In this document: positions 1 to 7,188 of the stretch, piece after piece
Layout of the letters: the number at the start of each line of letters is the position of its first letter
How positions within the stretch are numbered: the stretch's first letter is position 1
NCBI GenBank assembly: GCA_010279815.1
Contig: QEOQ01000544.1
Span: 919,619 to 930,277, forward strand
Direction of reading: 5' to 3'
Length of the DNA stretch: 10,659 nt
From: Brachionus plicatilis
Lineage: Eukaryota > Rotifera > Eurotatoria > Ploima > Brachionidae
Translations under genes and position numbers: made by a program
Notes under the pieces: model-generated
Seen by the model: only the letters and a program-made list of their open reading frames with translations
The model's database searches: none
What the model was told of the DNA's origin: nothing

Positions 1-9
1 AAAAAAAAA

Positions 10-76
10 GGCAAGTGGCTGTTATAGTGGGGCGTCTACGTGCGCCACTACTTGGAGACCCAAGTTTCCCACAGCA
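10..76. other. GC-rich patch of unknown origin with an imperfect hairpin
   Basis: This stretch has 38 G/C in 67 bases, far above the rest of the window. TAGTGGGGCG (25-34) can pair with CGCCACTA (43-50), leaving a two-base bulge. One plus-strand frame is open from the window edge to about 101, and another to about 112, but neither shows a recognisable domain. It could be the end of an upstream exon, a small structured RNA or part of a repeat. Nothing in the sequence decides between these. Confidence 0.3.
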
Positions 77-80
77 TTTA

Positions 81-103
81 TACTACTACTACTACTACTA
101 CTA
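81..103. repeat. (TAC)n trinucleotide microsatellite
   Basis: Seven uninterrupted TAC units followed by TA. It lies between the GC-rich patch and the receptor exon, probably inside the intron before that exon. Confidence 0.9.
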
Positions 104-192
104 ATATCCTGATAGTAAATTTTTTTTCATAAATTACATCGCTCCGAATTCACCTTTAAGAATTTCTTTTCCTTTTCGAAATTCGGATATAG

Positions 193-653
193 GAATTTTT
201 GTGCTGTTTTTGGTAAACTTTTTGACTAATGAAATGCTTTGCTTGGTCATATTTTATTTGGCAGAAATAATGTTTTTAATTAAAGCTAGATCAAATTTAA
301 AGAAAAAAAAGATTTCGAAAGCTATCTGCTCAATGGATAATCTTGAAAGAATCAATAAATTACAAACATCATTAAATGTGCTTATCATAAACTTAATATT
401 TTTGATTATTTTCAGACTATTTGGAATCGTTGTTCAACTTTTTTTGGTCTATCAAAAAACAACAAGTTCCTATAATTCATCAAATATTTGCTCAAAGCAT
501 AATAAAATTTGCAGTACAGTTGAACAATTGAAAGATCTTTTATTTATGATTGGAATCGCAAGCCAAACAATGTTTTATTTATTTATAAACAAGAATTTTC
601 GATTAAATTTTTATCTAATTATTAAGAAAATTATTTTTAAAATAAAAAACTAG
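193..653 (+). CDS. probable rhodopsin-family GPCR, 3' exon (TM5 to C-terminus)
   Basis: This looks like the last exon of a plasma-membrane G-protein-coupled receptor; the ligand cannot be told. Numbering from the GTG codon at 201, about 150 residues hold three hydrophobic segments: roughly 1-27 (TM5), 57-84 (TM6) and 109-128 (TM7). A Lys-rich loop (30-40) fits intracellular loop 3. The last helix runs into FYLFINKNFRLNF, which resembles the FYxFxNKNFR end of TM7 and helix 8 in many peptide receptors. The reading frame is open from 105 (after TAA 102-104) with no early ATG, so translation should not start here. A good splice acceptor, a C/T-rich tract (163-177) followed by TATAG, ends at 192, so I start the exon at 193; an acceptor at 160 is an alternative. 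The stop is TAG 651-653. TM1-TM4 would lie upstream, outside the window. A pseudogene fragment is possible. Confidence 0.55.
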
Positions 654-819
654 CTGCTGAAATAAGGAAAATTGGAAATTTTTTCAAGTCACCGCTGTCC
701 AATCATTTTTTTCATTTAACTTTTGTTCATTTTATACATTATTCGTTATGTCAAAAGATTATCATCATTTTCATTCACTGAAAATCAAAATTATAAAATA
801 ATAAAAAGCGGGATATCTA

Positions 820-825
820 AATAAA
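820..825 (+). promoter_or_regulatory. candidate polyadenylation signal after the receptor exon
   Basis: AATAAA lies 167 bases after the TAG stop of the receptor exon and is followed by T-rich sequence. AATAAA is common by chance in DNA this AT-rich, so this is only the most conveniently placed copy. Confidence 0.25.
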
Positions 826-1789
826 GATTTTATTTCTAAAAATTTTGTTGTCGAAAAAAATATTAGAATTATTCCCAATTTCGAATAAAAATTTAATAAA
901 AGACCTTGGCAAAAGCATAACAAAAGGTTAAATAACTAAAATATCTAGAATAAAATTTACTAGAATAAATAAAATTTATTTGAAAATTAATTAAAATTGC
1001 ATTATTTTTTAAGTTGACTTAGTGACTTTTTTCTATTCTGATTTCTTTTAATGGGCTAAACTGAGTTAAATATGAAAGACTTTAATCAATTGAGATTAAA
1101 CATCACATGCATTCTCATTAGTCCTCATATTCATCTAAAAGAAAGTATTGACTTCTGATCTATTTACTTGCAAAGCCCTAAATAAATGTAAATTAAACAT
1201 TAATTTTTAAAATAAAAAAATGATTAAATAAATTTCCTTATTGAACGTTAAATTTTTGATCGAAATATAACTTTAATTATTAAACTTTGAAAATTTCTTA
1301 AATTATTTTAAAATTGATTAGTAGCTTAAAAGAATAAAAATCTTAAAAAAATCTTTAGAAGCATTATACAGATCTGAATGAGTTCTTTTGTTTAAAATGC
1401 ATTAATATTATAAAAGTTAATAAACGAAACTTTTTTAATATATAAATAAGTTATATTAAAAGGTTATGTTATATTACTTTTATAAATTAATTTATATTTT
1501 TTGCATTCATCATATTGTTGTAGGGTTAACAAGCTTATTATTAGCCATTTGAATAAAAGAAGTTGTGAAGTAGTATAATCTTTCATTATAGAGCAAAACA
1601 GCAGTATTTTGCCATTAACACTTGTACATCAGCCAAGAACCACACCAAAATGTTGTTTTAGTATTTGCTTATAAACATACTTGAGAATTATATCTCCAAG
1701 TCACCAATTAAAGTAATTAATAAAATATAAATAAGAACTAGGGAATAATAACTAAGAAGTGTAATGCTAGCTACGAACTAACCAGTTCA
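826..1789. other. AT-rich intergenic stretch, no gene seen
   Basis: I read both strands and found no open frame with a recognisable domain, no RNA gene and no clear repeat. Short A/T runs and scattered AATAAA and TTTTAAT words dominate. Slightly less AT-rich sequence at 1010-1190 and 1500-1790 gave no readable protein signature. Confidence 0.5.
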
Positions 1790-2071
1790 TTAAGCCGCTA
1801 ACAATATTATGCTTCTATAAGTGTAAAAAGTTTTAAAAAATTTGAATAATTTTTTTTTGTGGAATTTATTTATCATTTTTGTTTTAACTGTTAATGTAAT
1901 AAGATACTTTTTAGCACAATCATTAATACTGTTGCCTTTTTGGTAATGTGTTATAGTTTTTAACTTAAATTCTAACGTGTATCTAATACGACTTGGTGAA
2001 ATTCCGACTGGTGCTTCACCGGTATCTGAATTTCTAGTAGATACAAATTCACTTTGACTAGAATCGCTCAT
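1790..2071 (-). CDS. small protein with Psq/Brinker/CENP-B-like DNA-binding HTH (transposase N-terminus?)
   Basis: A 93-residue ORF read on the minus strand, starting at ATG 2071-2069. Residues 1-28 are polar and Ser-rich. Residues about 29-70 match the three-helix DNA-binding domain found in Pipsqueak, Brinker and the N-terminus of pogo/Tigger-type transposases: an Arg-Tyr-Thr-Leu-Glu-Phe-Lys-Leu-Lys entry helix, the NSINDCAKKYLI second helix, and a recognition helix around TVKTKMINKFHKK. After that the protein is a short basic and hydrophobic tail with no DDE catalytic domain. It therefore looks like a transposase cut down to its DNA-binding part, either decayed or a 5' exon of a longer gene. 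I saw no obvious splice donor directly after the domain. A GAATATAAGC motif lies 25 bases upstream of the ATG and recurs at 9260-9301, which may mark a shared element family. Expression is unknown. Confidence 0.5.
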   Translation of the reverse strand: MSDSSQSEFVSTRNSDTGEAPVGISPSRIRYTLEFKLKTITHYQKGNSINDCAKKYLITLTVKTKMINKFHKKKLFKFFKTFYTYRSIILLAA

Positions 2072-2870
2072 TTTTTATATCTTAAAAACTTTTGTGAATA
2101 TAAGCCAAGAAAAATGATTAAGAAAAAGAGAAAGCGTGTATATTTCTTTTGAGTTATAGCTTTATTACAACTGCATTTTATTTTAAAAGCATTTTAGTTT
2201 GAAAAATCTAATAACAACACATACTTTTCTACTTTTTCCTCAAATTTTTACTTTAAAATCTGAATATTAGCCCCGCACTTAAAACTAAAAAATGTATTTT
2301 TAATAAAAAAAAAATAATTTTTAATCATTTATGAATTAATTTTTTTTTAATTTTTAACCCGGCATTTAAATTTGAATTTCAAAAATAAGTTAATGACTAA
2401 CATGTATTATTGATGCCGCATCTAAATTCGATTTTCAAGAATCAAGTTTTTTGTATTATCCTTGTGTTGTTTTATATTAATCAGCTTTTAATTCGATGTC
2501 ATTAGCCGAATTTAAATTGATAAGATTTAATTTAGAAAAGAAGTGTCACCTATTCTATTTTTTTATTTAGCAGAGATTAGATCTAAAAATTTAACTGAAT
2601 GATCAAAATCTCGTTTACGATAATTAATTTAAATCAAATTAAACCAATGTTTATTTATGATATTTTTTTCAAAAAAAACATTAAATAAAATTATTTGTAT
2701 TTAAATAAATATTTTTAAGTCTATATTATTTTATTTATTAAAGATATTGTCATTTTAAGAGAAAATGTGTAACAAATAAAATAGGCAGCTTTAATTTTAA
2801 ATATACTCAAAAACCTTTCAAAAGTACGGGGGTTTTGACGCATAAATACAAAGGCCCATTAAAATCGGTT
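2072..2870. other. non-coding AT-rich stretch with weak GCCGCAT/CGGCATTTAAATT repeats
   Basis: No gene is seen. Related words recur: CCCCGCACTTAAA near 2271, CCGGCATTTAAATTTGAATT near 2359, GCCGCATCTAAATTCGATTT near 2414 and GCCGAATTTAAATTG near 2504. The second and third align over about 35 bases with scattered mismatches, suggesting an old, degenerate repeat. Around 2827-2870 a less AT-rich piece containing GGGGGTTTTGACGC precedes the tandem array. Confidence 0.35.
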
Positions 2871-2954
2871 ACACAATTTTTTAATAGAATACCACAATTT
2901 TTTAAAATGATACCACAATTATTAAATAAATGTACACAATTTTTAAAATAATCC
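2871..2954. repeat. degenerate tandem array A, ACACAATTTTTTAA-type, about 21-bp period
   Basis: Four successive units begin at 2871, 2891, 2912 and 2934. Each opens with ACACAATT or ACCACAATT followed by an A/T stretch of 12-14 bases. The spacing grows from 20 to 22 bases. It is followed after a 16-base spacer by array B. Confidence 0.7.
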
Positions 2955-2970
2955 ATAAAAATAAAAATTA

Positions 2971-3090
2971 ACACTTAATTATATAAAAAAACACTTATTT
3001 TATAAAATTGACACTTATTTGATTAAGAAGACCACTAATTAATTAAAAAACTCATTCTTTTTGATTTTTGACACTATTTACAAATGTTGA
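2971..3090. repeat. degenerate tandem array B, ACACTTATTT-type, 20-bp period
   Basis: Units begin exactly every 20 bases at 2971, 2991, 3011 and 3031, with weaker copies at 3051 and 3071. The first three open with ACACTTA(A/T)TT, the fourth with ACCACTAATT, the last with ACACTATTT. The array ends about 80 bases before the ATG of the FLYWCH/MULE-like fragment. It may be a sub-terminal repeat of that element or an unrelated minisatellite. Confidence 0.7.
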
Positions 3091-3170
3091 AATTACTCAA
3101 TATAAAAAGTGGAAGTAAAATAAAAATAATTATTGAAAATAAAAAAATATGAAAATTAAAAAAATTTAAA

Positions 3171-3504
3171 ATGTCTAGTGCAAGCATTTTAGAAAATAAC
3201 TTTAACGACACAGTCGAAGATGCTGAACCTTTAACAAAAAACAAAAGAATCACAGGTATGACTTTTGATTTTTTGCATGATTGAGAATCGTTAGATGAAT
3301 TCAAGCGGCTAATTAAAGATCTTAGGTTCGATAATATCGCTTAGCATTTTCATTTGACCAATCGACTAGCCGATTGTGACAAGTAATTGCAAACATCGGC
3401 GAAAAGGCTGCAAAAAAGCCATTTTTTATAGAAAAAGTGTAATTTTGACTCTGTCGGTATGGAATTACGTAAATTTTCAGGATTTTCAGATAATTTTTAA
3501 ATAA
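3171..3504 (+). pseudogene. FLYWCH/MULE-like transposase N-terminal fragment, broken
   Basis: Reading from ATG 3171 gives an acidic leader of about 25 residues, then a segment that resembles the N-terminal zinc-binding region of invertebrate Mutator-like transposases and FLYWCH fingers: ESLDEFKRLIKDLRFDNIA, then HFHLTNRLADCDK, then, after a frame change, CKHRRKGCKKAIFYRKS. The second half supplies the Cys pair with an RRKGC core typical of these fingers. The frame is broken by TGA at 3282-3284 and TAG at 3342-3344, both at sites where the family usually has Trp, and by a frameshift near 3378-3387 beside a TAA (3384-3386). The second frame closes at TAA 3502-3504. No DDE domain follows. These modules bind DNA in related proteins; this copy cannot make a full protein. 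Family assignment is by pattern only. Confidence 0.5.
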
Positions 3505-3745
3505 AAATAAAAATTTGGTAAAATTAAAAACGGCCAATTCAAAATTCAAAATTTTTTGAAAAATATGTCTTTTTTTTCCAAAAATTTATTTTTTATTCTT
3601 CTACGTTTGGAAACTGCATTGTATCACTAATGCAATTTATAAAAAAAATTTTAATAGTTTTTTAAAATGACCATACAAATTATAAAAAGCTTTATTAATA
3701 AAAAGAATTTAATAAAAAATGTAAATTTTCTTAAATTTATTAACT
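3505..3745. other. AT-rich spacer between two element remnants
   Basis: I see no ORF or clear repeat here. It lies between the FLYWCH-like fragment and the 3' end of the integrase gene, so part of it may be the integrase 3' UTR on the minus strand. Confidence 0.4.
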
Positions 3746-4255
3746 TTAGTTTTCCTTATTTTCACAACTTCCTGAATCTGATTTCGAATGACAATGTGAA
3801 TTACATTTCATTTCTGCTTTAAAGCATTTACATCTATTATTGCTTCACATACCATTGCACTCACACGAGATTTCAATCCCTTTTAGATCCTTTGAACGCT
3901 TGTTACTAACATAGCAGCTTTTCTTAACGGTAATCTACTCTTGATAGACTTGTAGTCAAAATAAAGCGGTCCATGGTACATTTCTAAATCACCAACTCTA
4001 AGACAATCATTTAAGATACCTAATTCGGTAACTATTGCATAAAATTCACCAGATTTTCGACTAATAAAACCTGGCAGCCTAGGTAAGTCAGAGCCACCAC
4101 GATCAATTCTAGGAATGAGTACACTAACCTTATCTCCTACATCGAATTCTAAAGTTCGTTTATTTCTTTTCTTATTATGTTTTTCCTCAATTTTTTTTGC
4201 AGCTTTTTCTAGGTTTAAACTTACTAATTTACGAGTCTTAGTTGTTGGCTCTACC

Positions 4256-4327
4256 GGTTCAACTACTTGTTCAACTATCGGTTCGACTACTTGTTCGACT
4301 ACCGGTTGGACTACTTGTTCGACAATA
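4256..4327 (-). repeat. three 24-bp tandem repeats inside the integrase ORF (Val-Glu-Gln-Val-Val-Glu-Pro)
   Basis: Units begin exactly at 4256, 4280 and 4304 and each is itself two rough 12-bp halves. On the minus strand they encode an eight-residue repeat close to VVEQVVEP. It lies between the integrase catalytic core and the SH3-like domain, where relatives have a variable linker, so it probably grew by slippage. Confidence 0.85.
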
Positions 4328-4439
4328 ATTTCATTTTCTACTGCTTTATCATTTTCATAACTTGTCTCAACAAACTTTTTTTCATTACCTAAATTTGGTT
4401 TACAATTGAAAACTATTTCATATAGCATATGATTAGTTG

Positions 4440-4505
4440 CTATAAAAAAATACAGGTAAATTTTAATTGATTAATTGAATAATTTGCTATATGAAAATTA
4501 CTTAC
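4440..4505 (-). other. probable 66-nt GT-AG intron in the integrase gene
   Basis: The minus-strand sequence has a strong donor, AT|GTAAGT (donor G at 4505), and an acceptor with a T-rich tract, TTTTTTTATAG (AG at 4441-4440). Without splicing the frame hits TAA two codons past the junction; with splicing it stays open and reads NTQYSS before the junction and TNHMLYEIVF after it, as expected for the family. Length fits the very short introns of compact invertebrate genomes. Confidence 0.7.
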
Positions 4506-4541
4506 ATGAACTATATTGTGTATTTAAATTGAACATGATTT

Positions 4542-4545
4542 TTGG
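4542..4545. repeat. left target-site duplication of the LINE (TTGG)
   Basis: TTGG directly precedes the A-rich start of the LINE and matches TTGG at 8925-8928 after its poly(A). Counting it once restores the integrase codon frame across the insertion. Confidence 0.75.
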
Positions 4546-4627
4546 AAAAAAAAAAAAGAAAAAAAAATTAGATAAAAAATTTGTTAAAAATTATAATAAT
4601 TTATTCGTACACGTCGACAAAGAACAA

Positions 4628-5885
4628 ATGTCGGCTACGGCTAGCTCGGCTAGTTTGTCCAGCTCTGTGGACGGAAATATCAGCGCCTAACCAATCTCAA
4701 ATTTGAACGCTAATCAAAATGATAAGCGTGGTTCACGATTTTGCCTTAAAAGCTATTACAGCCGCAAGATTGCTCTAAAGCAAAAATATTCTGAAAGAAT
4801 TGAAAATCAAAAAATCCAATTAAAAGCTGCTGCAGTCTTTTAAACAGAAAAATAGAGTTAATGCGGACAAACTTGTCGCAAGTATCAAAGAGGCACTTAA
4901 CGCCGATGAATTTGAATCAATCTTGCAAGTGGGTCGATTTAGATCTACAAAGATCTGGTCAATACACTTTAAGGATAATGACAAATTTGTATCTGCGTCA
5001 AACAAAAAGTTTGACAATAATATGTATTAACTGATTCCAGCTAATGAATTCTACAAGAAAAATGAAAAAAATACTGAAAACAATGAGTTCATTATGACAG
5101 CATTTTATAGAATCCATTGGTTGCCACTTGATGTTCCGGATAATGAAATTGAAGAGTTCTTCAATAGCAATCTAAGTAATGTCGACGTCGATGAAATAAA
5201 GCATGAAAAGCTTAAATTGTTTGAAAATATCAATAATGGAGATGTAAAAATAAAAGTAAAATCAAATGTCAGTCTTCACAATGCAGTTCTAGACTTTGCT
5301 GGACTTCACATAATCAGCAATTGCCAAGCACTTGTTCAACTATGTGGAATGCCGCCTAAATGTCTAGGATGTAAAAAGTTTGGTCATATACGCAAAGAAT
5401 GTTCAAAGTGTTCGTCATGCAAAAATTTTGGTCACACTAGTCGAGAATGTAGCTTTGCCAATAGAACTAGAGTTATGCCTGAACAATCTGAAAACGACCA
5501 AGAAGACATCGTAGAAGTTAAAAAAGAAGTAATGAGCGAAGAAGAAAAGGAAAAGAAAGTAAAAGCAGCTAAAGCGAGTAAAAAAGCGTACCAGAAAAGA
5601 AAAGAAAAAATTCAAGAGGAGGCCCTTGTTAAATACGTTGATGAACAAATTCAGAAGGACAACAAAAGTTCAAAAGAAAAGATAATCTCCGAATTTGAAG
5701 CGATGAATTTACAAGCTAGAAGGGAAGTCTTGAGAAAATTTTATGTGCCTAAAGCATCATTACAAAGGAAAACCGCTGGCTCAGAACTTGGCTCAGCGTG
5801 TAAAATGGTAGACCTGAACGAAACCGACTATGATGACTTGGAATCAGACGCTGAGAAAAATTCTATTAAATTTAAAAAACAATAA
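4628..5885 (+). pseudogene. LINE ORF1: RNA-binding protein with two CCHC zinc knuckles
   Basis: ORF1 proteins coat the element RNA. Reading starts at ATG 4628 with a Ser/Ala-rich leader, meets TAA at 4688-4690 (a CAA by one change), goes on through a basic helix (KSYYSRKIALKQKYSERI) and shifts frame near 4835. The second frame runs to TAA 5028-5030 and continues past it into the long open part from ATG 5094. Counting from that Met, residues 1-85 carry RIHWLPLDVP and a likely RRM-like fold. Two zinc knuckles follow: C90-C93-H98-C103 and C106-C109-H114-C119. Residues 140-190 are very charged and probably helical. The 263-residue part alone is open; the ATG at 5094 is internal and is not the natural start. 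The stop TAA (5883-5885) overlaps the ATG of ORF2. Confidence 0.82.
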
Positions 5886-5913
5886 TGTCTTTTATTAAGC
5901 AAAAAAAAAATAA

Positions 5914-6891
5914 CAAATCTGTTCAATCATTCAATGGAACTGCTTTAAACTCACACGCGATCGAATTATAGAACTCAGTGTCTTTCTACAAGAGTTTCAA
6001 CCGGACATTATGTCCATTCAAGAAGTAAAACTAACTGATGAACAACTAAATACCTTTATTAGATTTTCAGGCTACTTTGCTCATTTTAAACCCAGACAAG
6101 TAAATCCTACGCATGGGGGTGGAGTTTTAATACTTGTTAACAACAAAATTAACTGTTTTAAAATTTCTGAGTTTGACTTGGACATTGATCATGTTGGCAT
6201 AAAAATTGACTCCAAAGGTATTTGTTTTAATTTAGTTTCTTTATATGTTCTTTCGAACACTTTGAAAAAAGATTTAATTAAGAGTTACTGTGAATTGGGT
6301 GAGGATCTGATCATTTTGGGAGACCTAAATGCTAAAACTCCTGTAGTTGGATGTAGATCTTTAGATGCCAATGGCCGGGTCCTTGAAGAAATTATTGACT
6401 CAGAGCTTGACCTGTGTGTCTTAAATGAACCATCTAAGCCCACTTATTTTAGATATAATAATAACCTGAAAAAAGTTGACTACTCAGAACTCCTAGATCT
6501 CTTTCTATGCACTAAATCATTAGCGAATAAAATGATTAGTATTGAGATATTAACAGATTCAAAAATGGGAAGTGATCATGCCCCGGTAATGTGCACTTTT
6601 GGATTCAACAAAGACTTCAGACTAGACCTGACTGAAGCTGAACCACGGTTCAATTTTACCAAGACTGACTGGGGTCTTTTTGGAAACACATTAGACGGAA
6701 TGATAACTGAAATCAATAATGAAAATCTGAATGACATTAAAAGTTTTGACGGAGTTTTTTCTAACTTAATCAATGCTTCGGCTAAAAGTGCGATACCAAA
6801 ATTTGCTGCCACTACGCTTAAAAGCTACCCTAGATTTATAGTCGCCTTAATCAAATTGCGCCGAAATATAAGGAAAAGGAAAAAAAGTTGA
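5914..6891 (+). CDS. APE-type endonuclease domain of LINE ORF2 (open segment)
   Basis: This is the longest clean part of ORF2. It has the apurinic-endonuclease motifs in order: QWNC with the metal-site Asn (about 5932-5943), MSIQEVK with the metal-binding Glu (6010-6030), GGGVLILV, ILGDLNAK with the catalytic Asp/Asn pair, ELLDLFLC, and GSDHAPV with the closing Asp-His. The enzyme makes the first-strand nick for target-primed reverse transcription. An ATG occurs only at 6010, inside the domain, so a 293-residue protein from it would lack the first strand and the Asn motif. After about 6610 the sequence is the variable linker to the reverse transcriptase, ending in a Lys/Arg-rich run where the frame breaks. 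Confidence 0.88.
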   Translation, partial: QICSIIQWNCFKLTRDRIIELSVFLQEFQPDIMSIQEVKLTDEQLNTFIRFSGYFAHFKPRQVNPTHGGGVLILVNNKINCFKISEFDLDIDHVGIKIDSKGICFNLVSLYVLSNTLKKDLIKSYCELGEDLIILGDLNAKTPVVGCRSLDANGRVLEEIIDSELDLCVLNEPSKPTYFRYNNNLKKVDYSELLDLFLCTKSLANKMISIEILTDSKMGSDHAPVMCTFGFNKDFRLDLTEAEPRFNFTKTDWGLFGNTLDGMITEINNENLNDIKSFDGVFSNLINASAKSAIPKFAATTLKSYPRFIVALIKLRRNIRKRKKS

Positions 6892-7188
6892 AAAAAAATA
6901 GTGAAGAGCTAAAAGTTTTAAATTGTGAGTTTAACAAGCTCACTCATCAAATTAGGGTTTCGATTAAAAAATATACAGAGGATAGATGGGCGAATTTTCT
7001 TGGTAAACTTGGCCCATACCTCTTCTAGCACTTTTTGGGCAATTATAAATAGAGCAAGATCGCAAAAGAAAGGTACAGGAATTCCGAAACTTATCCAAGA
7101 TGGAAGAATTTATGAATATGATGAAGATAAAGCAAACTTATTTGCTTCAATATTAAGTAAGACCTTTTCTGAGTCGGGTAGCGATTGA

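Larger units (their letters stand above)
3746..4545 (-). pseudogene. gypsy/Ginger-type integrase, C-terminal part with Cys-rich tail (3' half of a split gene)
   Basis: This is the C-terminal half of an integrase of the kind seen in gypsy/Ginger elements and in the derived vertebrate proteins of the KRBA2 group. In minus-strand order: exon end 4545-4506 (PKIMFNLNTQY), a 66-nt intron (4505-4440), then the main ORF down to TAA 3885-3883. The main ORF has the family signature LYEIVFNCKPN, a Val/Glu/Pro repeat, a Lys-rich helix, and an SH3-like core with VGDKVSVLIPRIDRGGSDLP (residues about 97-116 counted from ATG 4428). It then carries LPLRKAA, which in relatives precedes a Cys-rich tail. That tail is present at 3880-3746 in another frame: CEC, then RCKCFK, KCNSHCH and SC, ending at TAA 3748-3746. 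So the gene has a frameshift near 3885, and a TGA (3847-3845) stands where a Cys is expected. The 5' half lies beyond the LINE at 9018-8925. Confidence 0.8.

Noticed and set aside
1900..1921. Tiny intron (GTATCT to AACAG) in the HTH ORF
   Set aside because: It would be only 20 bases and would remove the start of the recognition helix, which fits the domain as it stands.
2871..3090. CRISPR-like array
   Set aside because: Units are degenerate, immediately adjacent, without unique spacers, and the genome is eukaryotic.
3074..3304. 76-codon ORF on the minus strand
   Set aside because: Low-complexity hydrophobic translation of AT-rich DNA lying opposite the FLYWCH/MULE-like fragment; no domain.
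3322..3549. 75-codon ORF on the minus strand
   Set aside because: Antisense of the same fragment; the plus strand carries the recognisable Cys-rich finger.
4115..4360. 81-codon plus-strand ORF rich in Thr, Ser and Gly
   Set aside because: It is the opposite strand of the integrase linker repeat; its repeat is a by-product of the 24-bp units.
4475..4690. 71-codon plus-strand ORF reading into the LINE
   Set aside because: It starts in the integrase gene and crosses the insertion junction and the A-rich leader. Only the part from ATG 4628 is real LINE ORF1.
4820..5017. 65-codon minus-strand ORF
   Set aside because: Antisense of LINE ORF1, no domain.
5415..5648. 77-codon Phe-rich minus-strand ORF
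   Set aside because: Antisense of the Lys/Glu-rich part of ORF1, which yields Phe and Leu on the other strand.
6576..6812. 78-codon minus-strand ORF
   Set aside because: Antisense of the endonuclease-RT linker.
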